Counted from the first letter of the stretch, positions 33,635 through 42,964 are shown. The stretch: DNA of 64,000 nt from Micromonospora saelicesensis (GCF_900091575.1 NZ_FMCR01000002.1:527760-591759), one strand, 5' to 3'. A program made the numbers and translations. Notes: generated by a model from the letters alone, not told the origin.

Positions 33635-36413
33635 GGTTGAGTTCGGTACCCGCCTGCAGCTGGATGAGGTCGGTCGGGGTGACCACCTCCCACGGCTCGC
33701 CGACGGTGACCTCCTCGCCGGGCCGGTCGAGGGCGTCGCTGATCAGATCGTCGATCGGCGGGTAGGGGTTGTGTCCGCCGCGCCACGGCCGCGGGGTCAG
33801 CGCCGGAACTTCCGACGTGGCGAGGTACCGGCCGATGACGTGCTCGTACCCAGCGCGCACCGGCACCATCACCCGGGCCGCGCCGGCCTGCAGGAACACC
33901 TGGTGCAGCGGGTCGGAGCTGGTCCGGGTACGCAGTGTCGCCCAGCGGTCCCGACCGGCCCACTGGTACGAGTAGCACAGGTAGCTGATCTTGTCCCACT
34001 CGAACAGGTCTTCGCAGAACTGGATGTGGTCGGCCTCGGCGATGAGCTCCAGCCGGTCGATCCGCGGCGCCTCGTCGGCCGGGAAGTCGAGCGAGCCGTA
34101 CCGGTCGAACTCCTGGCCGGTCAGCAGGGACTGGCAGGCGCGCTTCAACTCCAACTGCTCGACCAGCCGCAGGGCCGAAGCCGGCTGGTCGGCCCGGTAG
34201 GCGGTCCGGGCCTGCCGGCGAGCCTGGTCGTTGTCGTAGGCGGTGCGCTGGGCGAGGTACCCGGCCCGGATCGCCTCCCAGGCGCGCAGCTGCCACGCGG
34301 TGTACGAGGCGGTGGTGCGCTCGCAGCGCACCCGCACCACGACGGTGAGGCCGCCGCGCTGGTCGGCGCTGATCCCGATCGGTACCGGCCCGGGGATCAC
34401 GTGGTCGAGCGGGACGACGTGCTCGCCGTCGTCGGTGTCGTTGTCGACGATCCGGTCCTCGCCGATGGCGATCTGCACGGCCTGCGGCGGGCTGCCCTCC
34501 TCGGCGCTGTACTCGCCCTCCTCCAGCGACCAGGTGACCGTCACGTACGCCTCGGTGGCCGCGTACCCGGCCGGCACGGCGACCTCACCGGTGTACGAGG
34601 TGTACCCCCACTCCGGCTGCGACTTGTCGGTGGAATTCTTGCTGTACTCGAACGGCCGGGCGGCCGGGTCGAGGAACGTGGCGGTCGCGAAGATCTCGAA
34701 GTCCGGCGGCGGCTCGACGCCGAAGATGTCCCAGCGGGCGGCCTTGTCGGCGTAGTTGTCGTCGTGGAGATCACCCACCTCCAGGAACCAGGCCGGCGGC
34801 TCCGGTACGGCGCCCAGGCTGCTGGTCTGCTCCGCCTGCTCGGCGAGCCAAACCAGGGTGCCGGCCGGCTCCGGCACGATGAACTCCAGGATCAGCCGCT
34901 CGCCGTAGTTGTACACCTGTGCCTGGTCGACCTTGTTCAACCACCGGTAGATCCCGGCGATGTTGGTCGCGCCGTCGGCGTTGTCGAACCGGTGCTCGTT
35001 GGTCTCGGTGACCCGGGTTCTGCTGGTGGTGGTGCGGCGCTGCGAGGTCTCGGTGCGCAGCAGCTCCGAGGCGCTCTCGGCGAGCGTCTTGGCGTACGAG
35101 ACGGCCGAACTCATGCTGGTCTCGGTGGTGTTGGAGCGGTCGGCGTTGACCTCGATACCGGCCTGGATCGGCCCGAACCCGCCGGAGACGCTGACCCCGA
35201 GCGAGGTCGAGGTCTGCTGGGTCGCCGCCGTCTGCAGCGCCCGATCCAGGCTGTTCTGCTCGGTGGACTCCAGCTCCTCGGTGGACTCGGCGATCGTCTG
35301 GCTGGCGGTGGTGACGGTCTCCTTGGTGCTGGCGTCCACCGTGTGCACCCGCCCCCGGACCTCGCTGGCCAGCACGTTCTCGACGTGCGAGATGTCGGCC
35401 GCCTCGTAGCGCAGGTGCGTCGTGCGGATCAGCATGAGGTCGCCGCGGCCGGCGACGCGGGCGTACGCGTCGAACACTGGCACCCGCGGCGGCAGGTAGG
35501 GGACGGTGTTGCCGTTGCCGGGAATCGGATTGCCTGGGCTCGAGTCGACGTCCGGGATGCCGGTGGCGGTCCGGGCCGAAGCGCGGCGGCGGGCGTCGTC
35601 GCGCTCGGCGTCGAAGACCCGCTGCAGCCCGCGCAGCGTGGTGGCGGCTGGCGCGCCCAGCTCGTCGGCGGCCTGCGCGGTGGCCTCGACTGCCGCGCCC
35701 AGGTCGGGGAAGCCGTCGGCCTGCAGGTCCCGCAGCGTCGGGTTGGGCCGGCCGGTCACCCGGGCGCGGGCCAGCAGCCGCTGCGCGGTACCGCTGAGTT
35801 CGGCAAACCGGTCGGCGCGCTCGGCGTTCGGGTCGGCCGGCCGCCGCGGCGACGCCGGAGGATCGGGCAGCACCAGGTCCCGCCCGCCGAGCAGGGCGCG
35901 CACCAGGCACGCCTCCTGTGCCGCCGAGCGGGCCAGCCGCAGCAGCGTCACGCCACGCAGTACCCGGACCAGCGTGTCGGCCAAGGGCTGCTTGCGAAGC
36001 CGTAGGAACCGGCCGAGCACGAGCGCGTCGACCGCCCAGGCGGTCAGCCGGGCGACCGCGCTGCGCACCTGCTCCCCGCCGATGTCCCGCTGGGCCGCCC
36101 AGCCGGTGAGGGCCTCCCGCAGCTGCCCGACGGTGAGCCGGGCGTCGACTCCGGCGCGGCGCAGCAGCAGCAGGGCGAGCCGGCCGGTCTCGTCCAGCAG
36201 CTCGTCGTGCTGCGCCAGCAGTGCCTTGAAGAGCTGCTGGGCGGCGTCGCGGTCACCGGAGGTGATCGCGTCCCGGACCGGCCCGCTCCAGTCGTCGCGG
36301 AAGTCGACGAGCGGACCGGTGGTCTTCGGGCCGGTGGTGCAGGCGTCCTCGTCCGGCCCGCCGACGCGGCGTAGCTGGACGAAACGCACTGTGGCTTGTG
36401 CCGGTGTGGTCAT
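33624..36413 (-). CDS. large cytosolic protein of unknown function, coiled central region
   Basis: A 929-residue protein with no signal peptide or membrane span. Residues 35-280 are Arg/Ala/Leu-rich and helical. A Pro/Gly/Asn hinge (SSPGNPIPGNGNTVPYLPP) at 291-309 leads to a region at 340-470 that is Thr/Ser/Glu-rich with a broken heptad pattern. Next come HRFDNADGATNIAGIYRWLN and QAQVYNYGERLILEFIVPEP (474-517), which look like a strongly conserved family signature; I believe related large proteins exist in several phyla, but know of no function. The last 400 residues are mixed alpha/beta. A GGAGAGGA site precedes ATG 36413. Third gene of the operon; a small hairpin separates it from gene two. 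Confidence 0.75.
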   Translation of the reverse strand: MTTPAQATVRFVQLRRVGGPDEDACTTGPKTTGPLVDFRDDWSGPVRDAITSGDRDAAQQLFKALLAQHDELLDETGRLALLLLRRAGVDARLTVGQLREALTGWAAQRDIGGEQVRSAVARLTAWAVDALVLGRFLRLRKQPLADTLVRVLRGVTLLRLARSAAQEACLVRALLGGRDLVLPDPPASPRRPADPNAERADRFAELSGTAQRLLARARVTGRPNPTLRDLQADGFPDLGAAVEATAQAADELGAPAATTLRGLQRVFDAERDDARRRASARTATGIPDVDSSPGNPIPGNGNTVPYLPPRVPVFDAYARVAGRGDLMLIRTTHLRYEAADISHVENVLASEVRGRVHTVDASTKETVTTASQTIAESTEELESTEQNSLDRALQTAATQQTSTSLGVSVSGGFGPIQAGIEVNADRSNTTETSMSSAVSYAKTLAESASELLRTETSQRRTTTSRTRVTETNEHRFDNADGATNIAGIYRWLNKVDQAQVYNYGERLILEFIVPEPAGTLVWLAEQAEQTSSLGAVPEPPAWFLEVGDLHDDNYADKAARWDIFGVEPPPDFEIFATATFLDPAARPFEYSKNSTDKSQPEWGYTSYTGEVAVPAGYAATEAYVTVTWSLEEGEYSAEEGSPPQAVQIAIGEDRIVDNDTDDGEHVVPLDHVIPGPVPIGISADQRGGLTVVVRVRCERTTASYTAWQLRAWEAIRAGYLAQRTAYDNDQARRQARTAYRADQPASALRLVEQLELKRACQSLLTGQEFDRYGSLDFPADEAPRIDRLELIAEADHIQFCEDLFEWDKISYLCYSYQWAGRDRWATLRTRTSSDPLHQVFLQAGAARVMVPVRAGYEHVIGRYLATSEVPALTPRPWRGGHNPYPPIDDLISDALDRPGEEVTVGEPWEVVTPTDLIQLQAGTELNPAA

Positions 36414-36430
36414 CGGATCGTCCTCTCCAC

Positions 36431-36451
36431 CCGGCGGGGTGGTCCCGCCGG
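36431..36451 (-). promoter_or_regulatory. hairpin between genes two and three of the unknown operon
   Basis: CCGGCGGG (36431-36438) and CCCGCCGG (36444-36451) make a perfect 8-bp stem with a 5-base loop in the 48-base spacer, just before the ribosome site of the 929-aa gene. It could act in transcript processing or partial termination, adjusting the ratio of the proteins. Confidence 0.45.
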
Positions 36452-36461
36452 CGACTTGCGA

Positions 36462-38030
36462 TCAGATCGTGGGCAGTAGCAGAGCCTTCGGCATGCCGTA
36501 CGCGACGAGCTGGGCGTTCAGCCGCCTGACGAGGTCGTTCCAGTCGGCCTGGGCGCCCGTGGTGGCCCGCACGGCGGCCTGCCACTCGTGCTCCTGCAAG
36601 GCGGCGGTCAGCTCGGCGAGGGTGTGCTGGTCGAAGGCGACGATCGGCTCCTCCGCCCGGGCCAGGTCGGTGAGCGAGAACGCGCTGAGCGGTTTACCGC
36701 TCTTCGAGGCGTAGTCCGCGGCCCGCGCCGCCAGGTCGTACTCCTCGGCCCCGGCGATGGTGGCCACCGCCCGGTTGGCGTACCGGTCGACGCGGGTCGC
36801 GCCGCCGAACATCCGTCCGGCGACCAGATCGGTGCGGGCATGCTCGTACGGCGAGAGCAGCTGCAGGTTGCCCGGCTCGGACGCGCCGGTGAGCATGGAC
36901 AGCCGGCTGCTCCAGAAGTCCTCGGCCTCGGGCAGCTGATCGCCCAGCCTCCGGACCCAGCGCTGCATCTCCCGGATGAACCGTTGCGGCCTGGCGTGCT
37001 CCCACTCGTACACCACGTCCCGGACGTCGATCGCGTGCGGCAGGCCGAGCGCCATCTCGAACAGCTCGTCGCGGGAGAACCGGTAGTAGGGGTCCCGGCC
37101 GTAGCGGGTGCTCAGATTGGTCGGGTCGCCGGTGCGCCGGGCCGCGTCCGGGCCGTGGGACTTCCAGAGCCGCTGAAGGCCCGCTTCGTCCGCGTCGAGG
37201 ATCGCGTCGTCGCCGAGCCGGGCGGCCAGCTCCCAGCGGGCCTGCGACCGCGCGCGCGGCCGAGGCGGCCCGCTGAGGATCTGGAACCGGTACGCCGGCC
37301 CTTCGCCGGTCGAGATCATGTGCGCAATCTGCACCTCGGACATCAGCAGGTCGGGGTCGTAGTCCCAGCCGTGCAGCACGTCCCTGCTCTCCAGCCCCAG
37401 CTCGTTGAAGAGCTCCTTGCCACGGGCGGTGAGGGAGATGTCCCGGCCCCACGCTCGGCCGGCCATCACCGTGCCGATCGCGCGGTGGCCGCGCGCGGTG
37501 ACCACGCCGCCGTAGGCCGGGTAGCGCAGGTCGCTTCCCACCACGATCGGCGCGTTCATCGGCAGGACGTTGAGGTTCTCCGGCAGCTCGACGTGCAAGC
37601 CGGTCTGGTAGCGGTAGGAAGCGTAGGCGACGCCCCCGTCGAACGGGGTGGGGACGGCCCGGAACTCGCGGTACACGTCCTGCAGCGCCCGAACGTACCG
37701 GGCGGCGTCGATGGTGCGCAGCATTGTGGCCGAGGCGTGGCCGAGCAGGTCGTCGACGACCCCGCGGAAGATCGAGTCGAATCCACCGCCGGCCAGGTAC
37801 TCCAGCAGGGTCAGGTCGGGGTCCGCCTCCCGGGCGGCGACGAACCCGTTCTGCAGGTACCCGGAGCGCAGCGCGATGCCGGACCGATCGATCAGCTCGG
37901 TCGGGTCGCGAACGAAGGCGGGCAGCGGTGGCGGTGCGCCGTCCGGCATGCCGGACGGGAACTGCCGGGTGAGGCGCTGCTCCGGGATGAGCAGGCCCAG
38001 CTCCTCGAGCATCGACATCGGCCGGGTCAT
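36462..38030 (-). CDS. unrecognised 522-residue protein, second gene of unknown operon
   Basis: A soluble protein without signal or membrane segments. It opens with SMLEELGLLIPEQRLTRQF. Recognisable features are limited: an aromatic-rich segment VAYASYRYQTGLHVELPENL near 130, a GW-rich part GRAWGRDISLTARGKELFNELGL that could be a winged-helix-like piece, and YEWEHARPQRFIREMQRWVRRLGDQL, strongly helical and basic. The C-terminus is helical, ending KALLLPTI. No catalytic motif is seen. ATG 38030 overlaps the stop of the upstream gene (ATGA), so the two are made together. I cannot name a family. Confidence 0.7.
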   Translation of the reverse strand: MTRPMSMLEELGLLIPEQRLTRQFPSGMPDGAPPPLPAFVRDPTELIDRSGIALRSGYLQNGFVAAREADPDLTLLEYLAGGGFDSIFRGVVDDLLGHASATMLRTIDAARYVRALQDVYREFRAVPTPFDGGVAYASYRYQTGLHVELPENLNVLPMNAPIVVGSDLRYPAYGGVVTARGHRAIGTVMAGRAWGRDISLTARGKELFNELGLESRDVLHGWDYDPDLLMSEVQIAHMISTGEGPAYRFQILSGPPRPRARSQARWELAARLGDDAILDADEAGLQRLWKSHGPDAARRTGDPTNLSTRYGRDPYYRFSRDELFEMALGLPHAIDVRDVVYEWEHARPQRFIREMQRWVRRLGDQLPEAEDFWSSRLSMLTGASEPGNLQLLSPYEHARTDLVAGRMFGGATRVDRYANRAVATIAGAEEYDLAARAADYASKSGKPLSAFSLTDLARAEEPIVAFDQHTLAELTAALQEHEWQAAVRATTGAQADWNDLVRRLNAQLVAYGMPKALLLPTI

Positions 38031-39781
38031 CGGGCCGCCTCGGAGAGCGTGTGGACGAACGCCTCGGCGACGCGCGCGTCCACCGGCTGGACGGCCGCGG
38101 CGGCGGCCCGCAGGCGGTACAGCGGGGTGTCGCCCAGGGTGAGCACGCGCCGCGCCGCAGTCAGCAGCGTCCCGCCGGCCCGTTCGGCGATCTCGGGCAG
38201 CAGCACCCCGCCCAGCGTGAGGGCCGCCTCCAGGCCGGTCATCGGCTCGCCGTACAGGTTCCGGCCGGTGAGCACGTAGGCGGCGACGCTGCCGAGGTCC
38301 TCCAGGTCGTACATGTTCTGCACGATGGGGATCGGCACGAACTGGCCGAGTGTGTGGATCACGTGGACGATCTCGGCGAGCGTTGCCGGACGGTCGGGCA
38401 GCACCGCCTCCGGCACCAGCGTCTCCTCGGTGATCTCCAGCGGTACGTCGTCGAAGTACTTCACCTCCCGCGCCCGGTACTCGACGATGCCGCTGATCGC
38501 GTCCGGCCCCTCGGCCGCGGCGTTGCCGACGGCCAGGTCCAGGAAGACCTCTACCCCGGGGGTGTGCACGACGGAGAGCCGGAATGCCGCCCGGCCCTGC
38601 TCGGCGGGGACAGGCCGGTCGGTCGGCTTGCCGTCGGCGTCGAGGTGGTCGAGGCGGTACGCGAAGCGGTCTTCGGCGCTGGCCGGATCGACCCGGATCC
38701 GGATCGGCAGCGGCGTGGTGTCCGGCAGCCCGCCCAGCCACTGCACGTACGAGTCGTACATGTCCTTGGCCAGGGCGAACAGGGCGTCGTCGAGGACCGT
38801 CGCGGCGGTGACAAACCAGGCCGGCTGCCACGACCACGGTTGCGCGCGCGGCGCGCTGCGCTGGTCGGGCTTCACCAGCAGCAGATCGATCCCGTCGGCG
38901 CGGACCTGGTGCGCGGCGGTCGCCAGCGGGCCGCCGCCAAGGTCGAAGCCCGCAAAGCCCTCGAAGCCCGCAAAGCCCTCGACGTCGGGTTCGCCACCGC
39001 CCGCGTCGGGTCCGGCGCTGGCCGCGGCGCGCATCGCCACGGCACCGGCGACCAGGTCCGCCTCGGCGGCCGGGACGGTACGCAGCGGTTCGCCGAGCGG
39101 CGGCACCGTGCCGGGGTGGCGGTGGCGTTCGAACTCGAACGACAGGGCCTGGTCGCAGGTGGTCGGCCCGTCGCCGATCACGTACGCCGCGCGCAGCGTC
39201 GTCAGTGCGGCGGTGCTGAGCAGCGGCCGGGCGGAGTAGGCGACGCCGGGCGCCGCCGCCAGCCGCAGCCGCAGCGCGCTCCAGTGCACCAGCGGCGTGG
39301 ATCCGGCCCGCGCCTCCTCGATCAGGTACCCCCGTGCGGGCGTGAACGCGTACCCGAAGGGCAGCGGCCGGTACGCGACTGCCTCGCCGGCAACGGTGAC
39401 GCTGCGGTACGCGCCGTCGATCGGGTTCTCGACGGTCAGTTCGAACACCAACGGCTGGGCCGAGTCCAGGTCGGCAACCAGGATCTCCGGCGGGTCCGGG
39501 CGCCGGTCGGCGTGCGCCGCGGTGGCCGCCTCGTAGCACCAGCCGGGCAGGTAGCTGACGGTCAGCGTGGTGGCGTCCCGGAACTCAACGTGCAGTACGT
39601 TGCCCATCACGTCGATGCACACGAAGACCGGGTCGGCCGGGGCGCCGCGGTACACCTCCAGCCACCGGCCGTCGCCGGCGGGCCGGGCGTCGAGCGTCAG
39701 CCAGGCGTCCTCCAGCACGCCGCGCAACGGCCTGGCCGCCTCATCGGCGGTCGAGAGCGTGCTGCTCTGCCCTGTTGCCAT
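38027..39781 (-). CDS. unrecognised 584-residue protein with a pre-toxin-like C-terminal segment
   Basis: First gene of the unknown operon. The N-terminal half is beta-rich (VFVCIDVMGNVLHVEFRDAT, TVSYLPGWCYEA) with long Ala/Gly-rich linkers. Residues 268-280 contain a duplicated EGFAGF. The C-terminal third has a hydrophobic helical segment at about 474-540, including VLTGRNLYGEPMTGLEAAL and GGVLLPEIAERAGG, which resembles the pre-toxin (PT-TG type, LTG..p.tGe.ls..eral) domains found before the catalytic end of polymorphic toxins. Only about 45 residues follow, so no toxin domain is obvious. ATG 39781 has TACGCT six bases upstream, suggesting a leaderless message. Confidence 0.7.
   Translation of the reverse strand: MATGQSSTLSTADEAARPLRGVLEDAWLTLDARPAGDGRWLEVYRGAPADPVFVCIDVMGNVLHVEFRDATTLTVSYLPGWCYEAATAAHADRRPDPPEILVADLDSAQPLVFELTVENPIDGAYRSVTVAGEAVAYRPLPFGYAFTPARGYLIEEARAGSTPLVHWSALRLRLAAAPGVAYSARPLLSTAALTTLRAAYVIGDGPTTCDQALSFEFERHRHPGTVPPLGEPLRTVPAAEADLVAGAVAMRAAASAGPDAGGGEPDVEGFAGFEGFAGFDLGGGPLATAAHQVRADGIDLLLVKPDQRSAPRAQPWSWQPAWFVTAATVLDDALFALAKDMYDSYVQWLGGLPDTTPLPIRIRVDPASAEDRFAYRLDHLDADGKPTDRPVPAEQGRAAFRLSVVHTPGVEVFLDLAVGNAAAEGPDAISGIVEYRAREVKYFDDVPLEITEETLVPEAVLPDRPATLAEIVHVIHTLGQFVPIPIVQNMYDLEDLGSVAAYVLTGRNLYGEPMTGLEAALTLGGVLLPEIAERAGGTLLTAARRVLTLGDTPLYRLRAAAAAVQPVDARVAEAFVHTLSEAAR
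38941..38978. repeat. 18-bp tandem duplication in the 584-aa gene
   Basis: Two 18-bp units of the form TCGAAGCCCGCAAAGCCC encode EGFAGF twice. They use TTT for Phe, which is rare in the surrounding coding DNA, marking a recent or imported insertion. Confidence 0.6.
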
Positions 39782-39924
39782 TGCGGTAGCGTAGTGGCGT
39801 GTGTCACACCGAAACTGTCGGCCATCGGCCATCGGCGTGAATGCGTCAGGACGGCACGCTCGCCGTCTGAACCTCGAATTCCCACCATGACCACGAAGGC
39901 GGTTGCCGCACTAGGCTGACCGCC

Positions 39925-42900
39925 GTGCAGTTCGGGGTGCTCGGGCCGCTCGCCGTGACCACCGACGCCGGCGAGCCGGTGGTGGTGCCCGGCACCAAGG
40001 TACGGGCGTTGCTGGCCGACCTGTTGGCCAACCGCAACCAGGTGGTCTCGGCGGACCGCCTCATCGACGACCTGTGGGGTGACGACGCCCCCGCCAATCC
40101 AGCCGGCGCGCTCCAGGTGCGGGTGTCGCAGCTGCGCAAGGCGCTCAACGATGCCGAGCCCGGCGCCCGCGAGCTGGTCGAGTCCCGGCCACCCGGCTAC
40201 CTGCTGCGGGTCGACGCGGTCGACGTCGACCGCTTCGACGAGCTGGCCCGCTGCGCCGACGTCGAACGGCTGACCGAGGCCCTCGCGTTGTGGCGCGGCG
40301 AGGCGTACGCCGACGTGGCCGACGCCGAGTTCGTGCGGGCCGAGGCGGCCCGTCTCGCCGAGCAGCGCCTCGTCGTCCAGGAGCGGTTGGCGCAGGCCCG
40401 GCTGGCCCGGGGTGAGCACGACCTGGTGGCCGCGGACCTGGCCGAGCTGGTCGCCAGACATCCGCTGCGCGAGGGTCTGCGGGCGGTGCAGCTGCGCGCG
40501 TTGTACGCGGCCGGCCGCCAGTCCGAGGCGTTGGAGAGCTACGCCGAGCTGCGGGCCCGGCTCGCCGAGGAGCTGGGCCTCGACCCCGGCCCGGAGCTGG
40601 TCGCCCTGCACCGCAGGATCCTCGAACAGGACGCCGGCCTGAACGCCCCGCCGAAGGCGGCGATCATCCGGAACAACCTGCCGGCACCGCTCGACGAGTT
40701 GATCGGGCGGGACGACGCGCTGGCCGAGCTGCGGGCGCTGCTGCCCCGGCAACGGCTGGTCACGCTGGTCGGGCCGGGCGGCGTCGGCAAGACCCGGCTG
40801 GCCACCGAGACGGCCCGCGCGTCGTCCTACCCGGACGGTGTCCGACTGGTCGAGCTGGCCCCACTCCCGGCCGGTGACGCCCGCGTCGCCGAACAGGTGC
40901 TCGGCGCTCTGGGCGCCCACGAGGCCGCCGGAACGACCCAGTCCCCCGCCGACCGGGTGGTCACGGCCCTACGGCACCGGCAGCTGCTGCTCGTGCTGGA
41001 CAACTGCGAACACGTCATCGAACCGGTCGCCGAGCTGGTCGCCCGGCTGCTGCGCGACGTGTCCGGGGTGAGCGTGCTGGCCACCAGCAGAGAGCCACTC
41101 GGGCTGACCGGTGAGCTGCTCTGGGAGGTACCCCCACTGCCGGTGCCCGACGACGGTGACCTGGACGAGGTCCGGCGCTCGGCGGCGGCCCGGTTGTTCG
41201 TCGCCCGCGCCGCCGCCCAGCAGCGCGGCTTCCGCCTCGACCGGCAGACCGCGACGGCGGTGGCCCAGCTCTGCCGCCGCCTCGACGGTCTGCCGCTGGC
41301 GTTGGAGCTGGCCGCGACCCGGGTCCGCGCGCTGGGCGTACGCGGGATGGTGGACCGGCTCGACGACCGGTTCCGGCTGCTCACCACCGCGCAGCGGGAC
41401 GTGCCACCCCGGCAGCGGACGCTCACCGCGGTGATCGGCTGGAGCTGGGACCTCCTGGACGAACCCGACCGGGTGGTGCTCGCCCAACTGGCGGTGTTCC
41501 CCGACGGCTGCACCCCGGAGGCCGCCGAACAGGTCTGCCGAACCGACCTGGACGCCCTCGCCCGGCTGGTGGACCGGTCGCTGGTGGTGCTCGACGACTC
41601 CGGCGCGGCCCCCCGCTACCGTCTGCTCGAATCGGTGGCCGCGTTCTGCCTGGAACGCCTCACCGACGCCGACGAGGTACGCGCGCGGCACGCCACCTAC
41701 TACACCGAGCTGGCCGAACGGGCCGACCCCGGGCTGCGCGGGGCCGACCAGCAGCGGTGGCTGGCGCTGCTCGACACCGAACTGGCGAACCTGCGGTCGG
41801 CGCTGGCGCACGGTGGCGGGCTGCGCCTGGCGGTCGCGCTGAGCTGGTACTGGTTCCTGCGCGGCCGGCTCACCGAGGCACGGCGGGCGCTGGCCGTGCC
41901 CGGCGACCCGGAGCAGGAGGCCCGCGCGGCACCCTGGCGGGTCGGCTTCGCCCTGTCGCAGGGTGAGGTGATCGCACCGGACGACGTGCGCGCCGCCGTG
42001 GCCGCCGACCCGGACAGCCACGCCGCGTGGTTCGCGGCGAACGCGGTGATCGAACACGGCGACCTGGCCCTGGTGTCGGAGCTGCTGCCCACCGCCGCCA
42101 CCGACCCGTGGACCGAGGCCGCGGTGCTCACCTCCCTGGCCCACATCGCCCACGCCAACGGTGACCAGGCCACCCTGGAGCGCACCGCGACCCGCAGCGC
42201 CGCGCTCTTCGCCGACCTCGGCGACCGGTGGGGTCGGCTCCGGGCGACCGAGTGGGTGGGTGGGCTGGCCGACATGCGCGGCGAGCACGAGCGCGCCGCC
42301 GCGCTGCACCGGGAGGGGCTGCGCTGGGCCGAGGAGTTGGCGCTGTGGCCGCAGGTCTGCGCCGAGCTGTCCTGGCTGGCCTGGCTCGCCGTGCAGACCC
42401 GCGACTACGCCCAGGGTCGGGAACTGGCCGAACGCGCCTATGACCTGGCGGTGGAGCAGGGCTCGCCCGGCGCGCTGATCTTCGCGGAGATGAGCCTCGG
42501 GCTGGCCGCCCGCCGCGACGGCAAGCTCGATCTGGCCGTCACCCACCTCAGCCACCTCGCCGACCTGGGTCGGGGAGAGAGCCAATCCGCGCTCTACCTG
42601 CCGATGGTGCTGGTGGAGCTGGGCTACGCGGTCGAGCAGGGCGGCGACCCGGACGCCGCGTTGGCCCTGCACATCGAGGCGTTCGAGGTCGCCGAGGCGA
42701 TGGCGACGATGCGGGACGCGATCAACCCACTGGAGGGGATGGCGGCGGCGGTGCGCTCCCCCGAGGTCGCCGCCCGGCTGCTGGGCGCTGCGGCCGCCGC
42801 CCGGCTCGCCACGCAGTCCCCCGCCGCGCCGGCCGAACGCGACGACACCGACCGGACGACAGCGCGACTGCGCGCCGAACTCGGGCCGGAACGCTTCGAC

Positions 42901-42957
42901 GCGCTGCTCGCCGAGGGCGCGAAGCTGAGCCCGGGCGAGGCCCGGGCCCAGCTCTGA
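39925..42957 (+). CDS. AfsR/SARP-type regulator with BTAD, NB-ARC ATPase and TPR region
   Basis: A 1010-residue regulator. Residues 1-95 are an OmpR-like winged helix (GPLAVTTDAGEPVVVPGTKV, LIDDLWGDDAP), 96-240 the bacterial transcriptional activator domain, and 255-600 an NB-ARC/STAND ATPase with Walker A GPGGVGKTR (283-291), Walker B LLLVLDNCEH and SVLATSREPLGL. The rest is TPR-like helical repeats for signal sensing. Such proteins activate secondary metabolite or accessory operons when a ligand or partner drives ATP-dependent oligomerisation. GTG 39925 has TAGGCT seven bases upstream, so probably leaderless. It is divergent from the unknown three-gene operon with only 143 bases between, making that operon a likely target. 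Confidence 0.9.
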   Translation: MQFGVLGPLAVTTDAGEPVVVPGTKVRALLADLLANRNQVVSADRLIDDLWGDDAPANPAGALQVRVSQLRKALNDAEPGARELVESRPPGYLLRVDAVDVDRFDELARCADVERLTEALALWRGEAYADVADAEFVRAEAARLAEQRLVVQERLAQARLARGEHDLVAADLAELVARHPLREGLRAVQLRALYAAGRQSEALESYAELRARLAEELGLDPGPELVALHRRILEQDAGLNAPPKAAIIRNNLPAPLDELIGRDDALAELRALLPRQRLVTLVGPGGVGKTRLATETARASSYPDGVRLVELAPLPAGDARVAEQVLGALGAHEAAGTTQSPADRVVTALRHRQLLLVLDNCEHVIEPVAELVARLLRDVSGVSVLATSREPLGLTGELLWEVPPLPVPDDGDLDEVRRSAAARLFVARAAAQQRGFRLDRQTATAVAQLCRRLDGLPLALELAATRVRALGVRGMVDRLDDRFRLLTTAQRDVPPRQRTLTAVIGWSWDLLDEPDRVVLAQLAVFPDGCTPEAAEQVCRTDLDALARLVDRSLVVLDDSGAAPRYRLLESVAAFCLERLTDADEVRARHATYYTELAERADPGLRGADQQRWLALLDTELANLRSALAHGGGLRLAVALSWYWFLRGRLTEARRALAVPGDPEQEARAAPWRVGFALSQGEVIAPDDVRAAVAADPDSHAAWFAANAVIEHGDLALVSELLPTAATDPWTEAAVLTSLAHIAHANGDQATLERTATRSAALFADLGDRWGRLRATEWVGGLADMRGEHERAAALHREGLRWAEELALWPQVCAELSWLAWLAVQTRDYAQGRELAERAYDLAVEQGSPGALIFAEMSLGLAARRDGKLDLAVTHLSHLADLGRGESQSALYLPMVLVELGYAVEQGGDPDAALALHIEAFEVAEAMATMRDAINPLEGMAAAVRSPEVAARLLGAAAAARLATQSPAAPAERDDTDRTTARLRAELGPERFDALLAEGAKLSPGEARAQL

Positions 42958-42964
42958 CCGGTGC

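Noticed and set aside
33471..36005. 844-codon plus-strand frame opposite the 929-aa gene
   Set aside because: Typical high-GC antisense shadow with repetitive Arg/Leu/Val/Gly composition; the minus-strand gene has a ribosome site and balanced composition.
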